Assembly (NCBI GenBank): GCA_004524425.1
Contig: SDNN01000120.1
Location: 1-8,913, forward strand
Direction of reading: 5' to 3'
Source of the DNA: Promethearchaeota archaeon
Lineage (GTDB): Archaea; Asgardarchaeota; Lokiarchaeia; Sigynarchaeales; SOKP01
Length of the DNA stretch: 8,913 nucleotides
Shown: positions 1 through 5,593 of the stretch, piece after piece
How positions within the stretch are numbered: position 1 is the stretch's first letter
Layout: the number at the start of each line of letters is the position of its first letter
Notes under the pieces: generated by a model
What the model was told of the DNA's origin: nothing
The model's input: only the letters and a program-made list of their open reading frames with translations
Databases searched by the model: none
Position numbers and translations under genes: made by a program

Positions 1-1320
1 AAATATAAAAAGAGAGATATAGTAAGTGCTTTAAAAATTTACGATTTTTTAGGAAATAAGGATACTGAATTTAAAATATACAAGGAACATAAATGGTATA
101 AGCCAGAGGGTGTTTTTGAATTAGAACCTGAATTACTTAGAGAAGGGGTTGAGGGAGGTGCCGTATATTATGATACGAATCTTGATGATGCAAGATTAAC
201 CCTTGAGACCTTAAAAGAAGCTGTAATTAGAAATGCTGATGCTGTAAATTATTGTAAAGTAGTAGATTACATGAAGGAAAATGGAAAAATTATCGGCGTA
301 AAATGTAGGGATTTACTCAATGATAATGATTTTGAAATAAAGGGAACTTTAATTGTTAATGCGACGGGTATTTGGACTGACAATCTAGTGAAAAAGTATC
401 CCGAAGACATCCCAGAACCACTAATCCGTCCTACTAAAGGGGTACATGTTCAATTTAAACGCGAACATGTGAAACATGAACACGCGTTAGGTTTACGAAC
501 CATTAATGATAATCGATTCTTTTTTGTTATACCGCATGGTAAATATTCTCTTATTGGGACAACAGACACTGATTACAAAGGAGATTTGGAAAATCCGTTT
601 TGTACTAAAGAGGATGCAGATTATTTATTAGAATCAGTAAAGTATTATTTACCCGATGCTCAATTAGAATATGATAACATTCTTTCTACTTATGCTGGCA
701 TCAGGCCTTTAGTCATGCAGAAAGGAAAATCTGAAAGTGAAGTTTCTAGAAAACATGTAATATTCTTTTCAGAGGATGGACTTTTAACGATAACGGGAGG
801 AAAATTAACTGCATGGCGAGCAATGGCAGAAGATTTGTTTAAACATGTTGAAGAGAAAAAAATATTTAAGGACATTAAAAGAGAAGAAAATTTTTCAAAA
901 CAAATGTATAAAATAAGTCTTGATAAAGAATCCTGGGTGAAAGAAAAAGAAGATTCGGGAGTATCTATAGATGAGGATATTGCCGACCATTTATATCAAC
1001 AATATGGAAAAGGTGCGATTAAAATTCTCGAAATGATCAAGGAAGATCCTTCTCTTGCAGACAGAATAATTGATGAAAATTATTTTATTAAAGCAGAAAT
1101 TCTATATAGTTTAAAGTATGAAATGACTCCACATCTCATTGACGTGTTTTGCCGCCGTACAGAAATGGCCTTATGGATAAAGCACGAGAGAGCTTTAGAG
1201 GCTGCTGAAAAGATTGCTAAAATAATGGCAAGAGAATATTCTTGGTCAGATGGAAAAAAGAAGCAAGAAATTGACAATTACATGGAATACATTAAAAAAG
1301 CGACTGAATTCTTAACATGA
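1..1320 (+). CDS. glpD: FAD-dependent glycerol-3-phosphate dehydrogenase, 5'-truncated
   Basis: This enzyme oxidises sn-glycerol 3-phosphate to dihydroxyacetone phosphate, passing electrons through FAD, usually to membrane quinones or a partner subunit. The frame is open from base 1, so the ATG at 271 is internal and the start plus the N-terminal GxGxxG FAD-binding fold lie upstream. About 439 residues are visible. In codons counted from the window edge they include the DDARLT segment (about 63-68), VNATGIW (119-125), IRPTKGVHV (142-150), IGTTDTDY (185-192), TYAGIRPLV (230-238, with the arginine expected at the substrate site) and ITGGKLTAWR (264-273). These are hallmark DAO-family GlpD motifs. 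The remainder resembles the helical DAO_C cap, with a YS...E...D...RRT signature near codons 369-387. The visible length suggests a full protein of somewhat over 500 residues. GlpA, GlpD and GlpO cannot be separated without the N-terminus and neighbours. The family is well recognised; the exact subtype and electron acceptor are inferred. Confidence 0.93.
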   Translation, partial: KYKKRDIVSALKIYDFLGNKDTEFKIYKEHKWYKPEGVFELEPELLREGVEGGAVYYDTNLDDARLTLETLKEAVIRNADAVNYCKVVDYMKENGKIIGVKCRDLLNDNDFEIKGTLIVNATGIWTDNLVKKYPEDIPEPLIRPTKGVHVQFKREHVKHEHALGLRTINDNRFFFVIPHGKYSLIGTTDTDYKGDLENPFCTKEDADYLLESVKYYLPDAQLEYDNILSTYAGIRPLVMQKGKSESEVSRKHVIFFSEDGLLTITGGKLTAWRAMAEDLFKHVEEKKIFKDIKREENFSKQMYKISLDKESWVKEKEDSGVSIDEDIADHLYQQYGKGAIKILEMIKEDPSLADRIIDENYFIKAEILYSLKYEMTPHLIDVFCRRTEMALWIKHERALEAAEKIAKIMAREYSWSDGKKKQEIDNYMEYIKKATEFLT

Positions 1321-1325
1321 TATAA

Positions 1326-1340
1326 TTTTTTTCTTTTTTT
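1326..1340 (+). terminator. T-tract terminator after glpD
   Basis: Six bases after the TGA stop there is a run of seven T, one C and seven T. No stem precedes it, which fits archaeal intrinsic termination on oligo-T tracts. It would separate glpD from the membrane-protein gene downstream. The call rests on position and composition only. Confidence 0.5.
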
Positions 1341-1377
1341 GAATTAAGATTTTCATGAATTAACTTTTTACTTGATT

Positions 1378-1423
1378 TTTTTATAGGATTAAAAATTTAA
1401 TTCAAACTTATATTTTTATAGGA
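1378..1423 (+). promoter_or_regulatory. Two TTTTTATAGGA direct repeats, candidate TATA elements
   Basis: The 11-mer TTTTTATAGGA occurs exactly at 1378-1388 and again at 1413-1423, 35 bases apart. Each copy contains an archaeal TATA-like core. If the second copy is the TATA box, transcription would begin about 25 bases downstream, near 1440-1445, leaving a leader of about 60 bases before the TTG start at 1506. The duplication may mean two alternative promoters or a chance repeat in AT-rich DNA. Confidence 0.35.
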
Positions 1424-1493
1424 ATTGGACTATGATAATATTATATTCTATTATAACAATTTCCAATAGTAACTAAAAAAATATTGATTAAGT

Positions 1494-1499
1494 GGTGAG
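1494..1499 (+). promoter_or_regulatory. Shine-Dalgarno site GGTGAG deciding a TTG start
   Basis: GGTGAG lies six bases before the TTG at 1506. GGTGA is perfectly complementary to the UCACC of the conserved 16S rRNA 3' end. The site supports initiation at TTG 1506 rather than at the ATG 24 codons further in, which would remove most of the first membrane helix. Confidence 0.6.
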
Positions 1500-1505
1500 A
1501 ATTTT

Positions 1506-2153
1506 TTGGTAGAATGGGTAGATGGATTCTTTAGACCGCTTGCAGGGTTTGCAGCGTTTTTCATATTATTACTGGGAATCATGTGGCTGGTTTTTTCATC
1601 TTACGAAGCTAACAGGAGGAAATCGTGGAGAAAATTAACGAGAATTGATGATTGGGACTTCGACATAACGCCTTTTCTTAAGGGATTGACATATCTCGGG
1701 TTTATTGTGGGGATTTTGTGCATTTTGGCAGGGGCTTCTGGATTGATACTCGATGAAGCTCCTAGTATAGCTTATGGCACAACAACAGGAGAGTCAGTTA
1801 ATTATTTTACTTCGATTTTTCTCATAATCTTGGGTTTATTTACCTTCATAAAACCCTTGAATGATATCCCAATAGCAAGTATAATAGGCCTAGCAGCTGC
1901 TTCTCTAGTTACTGCGATTATAGTTGGAGTGATCATGTATTTTGATGTCAGTGTCACTGCATATATCGCAGTAGCTTTAATTGTTGTATTTATCATAATT
2001 TTTGGGATTGTAGCTTTAGTAGCATGGATTTATACAGCTGGCTTAATGCTGATTTCTAAAATCATTTCATGGCCAGTGTTCGCATTTATTATTGCTATCT
2101 TTTGTTTTATCCAAGGCTTCATGTTAGCATTCTTAGGAATATCAATAGTATAA
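1506..2153 (+). CDS. Six-helix integral membrane protein of unknown function
   Basis: I do not recognise this 215-residue protein. It is strongly hydrophobic, with six likely membrane helices at about residues 12-31, 60-82, 101-117, 123-145, 150-175 and 186-213. Between helices 1 and 2 is a basic, tryptophan-containing loop (about 34-58) with NRRKSWRKLTR followed by acidic residues. By the positive-inside rule this loop is cytosolic. No cysteine, histidine or charged motif inside the helices suggests a catalytic or transport site. The C-terminus ends directly in a helix. The start is a TTG with a good GGTGAG six bases upstream, and no ATG occurs until residue 26. It appears to be a single transcription unit, with T-tracts before and after it. 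A small transporter component, a stress membrane protein or a lineage-specific protein are all possible. Confidence 0.75.
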   Translation: MVEWVDGFFRPLAGFAAFFILLLGIMWLVFSSYEANRRKSWRKLTRIDDWDFDITPFLKGLTYLGFIVGILCILAGASGLILDEAPSIAYGTTTGESVNYFTSIFLIILGLFTFIKPLNDIPIASIIGLAAASLVTAIIVGVIMYFDVSVTAYIAVALIVVFIIIFGIVALVAWIYTAGLMLISKIISWPVFAFIIAIFCFIQGFMLAFLGISIV

Positions 2154-2154
2154 A

Positions 2155-2175
2155 TTTTCTTTTTTTATTTTTTTT
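2155..2175 (+). terminator. T-rich terminator after the membrane-protein gene
   Basis: The tract begins two bases after the stop codon and is 19 T in 21 positions, interrupted by one C and one A. It is an archaeal-style oligo-T termination signal with no preceding stem. The rest of the gap to 2259 shows no convincing element. GAACA at 2232-2236 and TGTTC at 2254-2258 could pair across a long 17-base loop, which is too weak to call a terminator for the converging gene. Confidence 0.55.
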
Positions 2176-2259
2176 AGGCAGTTTCAAGGATAGATAATAA
2201 TGCCAATAGAGGCTAAGAATGGCAGAGATATGAACATTGCTTAGTTTTGCTTTTGTTCC

Positions 2260-3372
2260 TTAGAAAAAAGTGAAGCGATGTGAAGTTCTTTTATTTATTT
2301 CTCCTATTATATCATTTTTCAAATCATAAGCGCAATTAGGACATTTATTATCCTCAGTAATGCTAATTTTTGTAAAGTGATATCCACTTCTTTCGAATAA
2401 TAAATGATTGCAGTTAGGACAATAGGTGTTACTGCCTCTCTCATGTCGAATATTTCCCACATACGGAAAATATAAACCAGATTGCCTTGCGATATTAAAA
2501 GCCTTATCTAAAGTTTCATAAGGGGTTCTTTTTTGAGAAGGTATCTTGAAGTCTGGATGATATGCAGAAAAATGGGTAGGTGTATTTTCCCCAAGATTTT
2601 GGACAATCCAATCACATAATTTTTTAATATCTTCATTTTTATCATTCCAACCTGGTATGATTAAATTAGTAATTTCAACATGCATTCCATTCTCCTTGAA
2701 TCTCTTTGCAGTATCCAGTACGGGTTGAACAGATTTAACTCCACAAATTTTCTTATAAAAATCATCATTCATTGCTTTTATATCAACATTAGCTGCATCG
2801 ATTCCCACTTCAATAAGTTCTTTTGAAGCCTCAGGTGTGGAATATCCATTAGTGACTAAAATAGTTTTGACATCTTCTTTCTTGAGAAGTTTCGCGGTAT
2901 CTAAAATCCACTCATGCCATATCAGTGGCTCATTATAGGTATAAGCTAAGGTCTTTGCCCCACTTTTTACTACTTTTTCTTTTAGTCTCTCGGGAGTCAT
3001 ATCTACTAATGACATACCTCTTCCTTCATAACCCTCTAAATCATAAAAACCTCTCTTTCCATTATCCGTGGGACTTGCTTGGCTAATTGACCAGTTCTGG
3101 CAATTTTGACAACGAAAAGAGCATCCTATTGAAGCGATGGAATAGGCTGTGGCCCCCGGCCAGAAGTTGTAAAGTGGCTTTTTTTCAATAGGATCTAAGC
3201 TTCCTGAAGATATCAAGGAACCATAAATTAACGTGTACAATTCACCATCAAAATTCTTACGCGTTCTGCAGATTCCTAAGTTGCCGGGTAATATGATGCA
3301 CTTGTTTGCACATACATGACATTTAACTTTATTATCATCAAGTTTATCCCATAATCTTGCTTCATGCTTCAA
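2260..3372 (-). CDS. amrS: AmmeMemoRadiSam-type radical SAM enzyme
   Basis: This 370-residue protein belongs to the radical SAM branch related to pyruvate formate-lyase activating enzyme and matches the AmmeMemoRadiSam (AmrS) architecture. The N-terminal knuckle has Cys18, Cys21, Cys25 and Cys35. The SAM-binding [4Fe-4S] triad is C84-x3-C88-x2-C91 within GCSFRCQNCQNW. AYTYNEP (143-149), TNGY (174-177), DIKA (197-200) and HFSAYHPD (267-274) follow in the order expected for the barrel. The C-terminus carries two CPNC pairs (318-321 and 344-347), a probable zinc-ribbon or second metal site. The start is TTG: an in-frame TAA lies two codons upstream and the first internal Met is residue 120. The substrate of the family is not settled to my knowledge. 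The usual partners, a Memo-like and an AMMECR1-like protein, are absent on both sides here. The C-terminal tail, rich in basic and aromatic residues, looks lineage-specific. Confidence 0.88.
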   Translation of the reverse strand: MKHEARLWDKLDDNKVKCHVCANKCIILPGNLGICRTRKNFDGELYTLIYGSLISSGSLDPIEKKPLYNFWPGATAYSIASIGCSFRCQNCQNWSISQASPTDNGKRGFYDLEGYEGRGMSLVDMTPERLKEKVVKSGAKTLAYTYNEPLIWHEWILDTAKLLKKEDVKTILVTNGYSTPEASKELIEVGIDAANVDIKAMNDDFYKKICGVKSVQPVLDTAKRFKENGMHVEITNLIIPGWNDKNEDIKKLCDWIVQNLGENTPTHFSAYHPDFKIPSQKRTPYETLDKAFNIARQSGLYFPYVGNIRHERGSNTYCPNCNHLLFERSGYHFTKISITEDNKCPNCAYDLKNDIIGEINKRTSHRFTFF

Positions 3373-3382
3373 TATTTATTCG

Positions 3383-3389
3383 CTCACTC
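3383..3389 (-). promoter_or_regulatory. Shine-Dalgarno-like GAGTGAG for amrS TTG start
   Basis: Reading the minus strand, GAGTGAG ends ten bases before the TTG at 3372. GTGA matches the anti-Shine-Dalgarno core. The spacing is slightly long, but no other start is available before residue 120 and a stop codon sits just upstream in frame. Confidence 0.45.
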
Positions 3390-3406
3390 AGTTTTATGCG
3401 TTTTAT

Positions 3407-3425
3407 TGCTAAATATAATATAGCA
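3407..3425. promoter_or_regulatory. Inverted repeat over the amrS TATA region, candidate operator
   Basis: TGCTA (3407-3411) and TAGCA (3421-3425) are perfect inverted arms around a nine-base AT-only spacer. On the minus strand the spacer region reads as a TATA-like element about 44 bases before the amrS TTG, which is consistent with a leader of about 15-20 bases. A dimeric regulator bound here would cover the amrS TATA box and sit just upstream of the TATA candidates of the divergent gene. Arms of five base pairs can arise by chance, so this is a hypothesis. Confidence 0.27.
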
Positions 3426-3430
3426 TAGTA

Positions 3431-3448
3431 TTTTTATAATTTTTATAA
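3431..3448 (+). promoter_or_regulatory. Tandem TTTTTATAA, candidate TATA boxes of the C_GCAxxG_C_C gene
   Basis: TTTTTATAA occurs twice with no gap, at 3431-3439 and 3440-3448. Placing transcription starts about 25 bases downstream gives leaders of roughly 20-30 bases. That leaves room for the purine-rich GGAAGAG at 3471-3477 to act as a ribosome site about ten bases before the ATG at 3488. Position and composition fit an archaeal promoter; start sites are not known. Confidence 0.45.
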
Positions 3449-3487
3449 TTGTTAATAAAAACCAATTAAAGGAAGAGAAAATTTATC

Positions 3488-3928
3488 ATGAACAAAGTCA
3501 AGGAAGCCGTGTCTGTGTTTTTAAAAGGTTTTCTGTGCTCTCAAGCAATTTTATCAACTTATGGTACTCAGTACGGCTTAGAAACAAAAATTGCATTAAA
3601 ATTGAGCTCTCCCTTTGGTGCGGGAATGGGACGTCTTGGAAACATTTGCGGAGCTGTAAATGGGGCTCTCATGGTTATTGGATTAAAATATGGAAATTCA
3701 AAAGTTAGTGAATCTAAAAAAAAGAAAAAAACTTTTACTATTGCTCGTGAATTCATTAAAAAATTTGAATCTCGAAATGAATCTATTATTTGCAAGAAAT
3801 TGCTCAATTGTGATTTAAGCACGCTGGAAGGCAGAAATAAGGCTATAAAAGATAAATACTTCATCAATATTTGTCCTAAATTCGTTCAAGACGCAGCAGA
3901 AATATTAGAAGAATTATTAATTGATTAG
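3488..3928 (+). CDS. C_GCAxxG_C_C family putative redox protein
   Basis: This 146-residue protein matches the C_GCAxxG_C_C family, proposed on the basis of conserved cysteines to be redox-active or metal-binding; its reaction is not known. Visible landmarks are Cys17 in an early helix, then a glycine-rich block GAGMGRLGNICGAVNGA (44-60) with Cys54 in the CGAxxG motif. After it come Cys102 and Cys108 in the region after a helix, and Cys129 near the end. The length is typical of the family. A lysine-rich linker (77-81) is encoded by eight A, one G and seven A at 3716-3731. That is a potential slippage spot, but the frame is intact because the later cysteines are in register. The ATG is preceded by GGAAGAG. 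It is the first gene of a co-directional run, 82 bases before a membrane protein that also carries clustered cysteines. No signal peptide is visible, so it is probably cytosolic. Confidence 0.87.
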   Translation: MNKVKEAVSVFLKGFLCSQAILSTYGTQYGLETKIALKLSSPFGAGMGRLGNICGAVNGALMVIGLKYGNSKVSESKKKKKTFTIAREFIKKFESRNESIICKKLLNCDLSTLEGRNKAIKDKYFINICPKFVQDAAEILEELLID

Positions 3929-3947
3929 ATGCTTTAATTTTTAAAAC

Positions 3948-3966
3948 AAGAAATTTTTAATTTCTT
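3948..3966 (+). other. AU-rich hairpin between the redox and Cys-membrane genes
   Basis: AAGAAATT (3948-3955) and AATTTCTT (3959-3966) form a perfect 8-bp stem around a TTT loop, 20 bases after the preceding stop codon. With mostly A-U pairs it would be a weak RNA hairpin. It might mark an mRNA 3' end, attenuate readthrough into the next gene, or be an AT-rich coincidence. Confidence 0.35.
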
Positions 3967-4010
3967 ATTTAGTATTCAATATTAAGTAATTGAGAGAAAA
4001 ATTAGATTCC

Positions 4011-4517
4011 ATGGCTGAGAATAAATATTCTTCTTGGACTAAAAATGAAATCTGGTTAAGTTTAGGTTTACTTCTCATTTCGATGGGATTAGCTTCATTT
4101 ATGCTAATCAGGAAAAACTGGATATTTTTTTTCATATATTGGCTTTTATGGTTCATTGTTATTATACTGGGCAGATATCTAGTATGCCGACATTGTAATT
4201 TTTTAGGAAAACCATGTCCTACTTGGTGTTTTGGAATTATCGGAGGTTTCTTGTATAAGCGATCAAACAAGAAGGATTTTACTGAAATTAGGAAATCGCA
4301 ATTCTTTCTTGATGTTTTTTTGATTGCGATGGCATTGATTTTTCCCATATTAGTATATCTATACTTATTTTTAACGGAAGGACTGCTGATTTTTGATTTA
4401 TTTTTAGCAATTATTTATTTCGTAATTGGCTTAGTAGTCTTCTTATTTCATTCGAAGTGTTGTACAAAATGTCCCATAAAAGGCTGTCCTTTAGGTCCTA
4501 AACAACATAAAAAATAA
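4011..4517 (+). CDS. Four-helix membrane protein with two cysteine clusters
   Basis: I do not recognise a named family. The 168-residue product has four predicted membrane helices at about 15-33, 37-54, 97-121 and 124-146. Directly after helix 2 is a cluster C59-x2-C62-x6-C69-x3-C73. Directly after helix 4 is C150-C151-x2-C154-x4-C159 at the C-terminus. Both segments and the loop after cluster 1 are rich in Lys and Arg, so the positive-inside rule places both clusters on the cytosolic face, where they could jointly ligate a metal or an Fe-S centre. I chose the ATG at 4011. A TTG at 3990 would add seven residues but has no ribosome site, whereas GAGAGA at 3992-3997 lies about 13 bases before the ATG. 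The stop is only seven bases before the next ATG, so it is probably co-transcribed with the TPR gene. The function is unknown; a membrane redox or metal-handling role is inferred. Confidence 0.75.
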   Translation: MAENKYSSWTKNEIWLSLGLLLISMGLASFMLIRKNWIFFFIYWLLWFIVIILGRYLVCRHCNFLGKPCPTWCFGIIGGFLYKRSNKKDFTEIRKSQFFLDVFLIAMALIFPILVYLYLFLTEGLLIFDLFLAIIYFVIGLVVFLFHSKCCTKCPIKGCPLGPKQHKK

Positions 4518-4524
4518 TGTTCCC

Positions 4525-5445
4525 ATGAGTGATAAAGAATTTTCTAAAGAAGAGATCGAACAATTAATTAAGGAGAAGCAAGAACTTCTAAAAGAAATCG
4601 AAAAAGGAGGAAAAGGTTCAGATTATATAAAAGAACTAAGTGAAATTGCTTTCCTTCAATTGGAATTAAGTCAATTTGAGAAGTCTGAGCAAAATTTTAA
4701 TGTTTGTATAAAACACTTTAAAAAACAACTTGATCGATTAGGACAAGCTTCAGTTTTAGGTGTATTAGGGGTATTAAATTTTAAAAAAGGCGCTTATGAG
4801 GCATCTATCGTAAATTATGAAAAAGCGTACAATATATATAAAGAATTAAATCAAGTCGAGGAACAAATAACATGTTTAATTGGAATTGGAAACAGTTTAA
4901 TAAAATTGAACCAATTTGAGGAAGCTTCTGACACTTTTCTCGAGTGTAGTGAGTTGTGTTCAAATAATGATGATATTTACCATCTGCTAGATTGCCTTGG
5001 TAACTTGATACAGATAAACGATAGCATGGAAAACTGGGACGTGGTTTTCGAATTATATAAAAAATCTCTTGAAGCGTTCAGACAACTTGATGATTCAAAA
5101 GGAATGATTACTTCTTACTTTAATCTAGGGATCTTAAAGAAAAAGTCCAATAAGTATGATGAATCTTTAACGTATTTCAAATTAGGAACTAATATCGCGA
5201 TCGACTCTAATTATACAGAATTGATTCTCAAGGGATTAAGTTATATTGGAGAGGCTTATTTTTATCTGGGAAATATGAAGGAAGCCAAAAACGAATTTAT
5301 TAAAGCCCTCCATATTGCACAAACTATCAATGCTCAAAATGCAATTATCCAACTAAAAATTCTTTTAAATTCAATTGGATTAACGCAAGACAATATTGAT
5401 AATGAATTAAAGACTTATAGAGAAAAATCAGAGAAAAAACCCTGA
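4525..5445 (+). CDS. Tetratricopeptide repeat protein
   Basis: This 306-residue soluble protein is almost entirely TPR. A charged helix at 1-30, rich in Glu and Lys, precedes about six repeats at roughly 34-67, 74-107, 114-147, 154-187, 194-227 and 236-269. The period is close to 40 residues, and signatures such as G..YEASIVNYEKA (89-101) and YLGNMKEAKNEFIKAL (247-262) recur. The 40-residue spacing resembles the LGN/Rap-like class used for protein-protein docking rather than the 34-residue class. No catalytic domain, signal peptide or membrane segment is present. It begins seven bases after the Cys-cluster membrane protein with no Shine-Dalgarno of its own, which suggests translational coupling and a shared transcript. 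An adaptor role for the membrane protein is plausible but inferred from position. A lysine-rich tail ends the protein. Confidence 0.85.
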   Translation: MSDKEFSKEEIEQLIKEKQELLKEIEKGGKGSDYIKELSEIAFLQLELSQFEKSEQNFNVCIKHFKKQLDRLGQASVLGVLGVLNFKKGAYEASIVNYEKAYNIYKELNQVEEQITCLIGIGNSLIKLNQFEEASDTFLECSELCSNNDDIYHLLDCLGNLIQINDSMENWDVVFELYKKSLEAFRQLDDSKGMITSYFNLGILKKKSNKYDESLTYFKLGTNIAIDSNYTELILKGLSYIGEAYFYLGNMKEAKNEFIKALHIAQTINAQNAIIQLKILLNSIGLTQDNIDNELKTYREKSEKKP

Positions 5446-5521
5446 ATATTTCCTTTAAAAATAAAGTTTATAAAATCTTTTAATATATCGATATTATTTA
5501 GTTTTTTCATGCTCTGAATAA

Positions 5522-5530
5522 TTTTTTATA
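5522..5530 (+). promoter_or_regulatory. Candidate TATA box of the zinc-ribbon TPR gene
   Basis: TTTTTTATA sits about 65 bases before the ATG at 5594, matching the core found upstream of two other genes in the window. A second TATA-like string, TTTATAAAA at about 5467-5475, lies further upstream. Either could drive the downstream gene separately from the preceding TPR gene. The rest of the 148-base gap is unstructured AT-rich DNA with a ten-base palindrome at 5485-5494. Confidence 0.35.
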
Positions 5531-5593
5531 ACGCCATTATCATAATTTTATTAGCTATTTTTTCTACAATAATTAAAAATTGGCTTAATAGTC

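Noticed and set aside
271..1320. ATG at 271 as the real start of the glycerol-3-phosphate dehydrogenase
   Set aside because: The frame is open to base 1 and the upstream codons encode family sequence (DDARLT, GGAVYYD), so this ATG is internal.
2177..2259. Small gene or RNA in the gap between the membrane gene and amrS
   Set aside because: The stretch has no start with a ribosome site and no strong stem; only a weak GAACA/TGTTC pairing was found.
3716..3731. A8-G-A7 tract as a programmed frameshift site
   Set aside because: The zero frame continues through the expected family cysteines to a normal length, so no frameshift is needed.
3568..3867. 99-codon open frame on the minus strand
   Set aside because: It is antisense to the C_GCAxxG_C_C gene, which matches a known family across its length.
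3990..4010. TTG at 3990 as start of the Cys-cluster membrane protein
   Set aside because: No ribosome site precedes it, and an ATG seven codons later has purine-rich GAGAGA upstream; it remains a minor alternative.
3965..4348. 127-codon open frame on the minus strand
   Set aside because: It is antisense to the Cys-cluster membrane gene, whose helices and cysteine spacing are coherent; the antisense product shows no recognisable pattern.
5485..5494. Palindrome ATATCGATAT as an operator
   Set aside because: Ten-base palindromes made largely of A and T are expected by chance in such DNA, and it has no extended arms.
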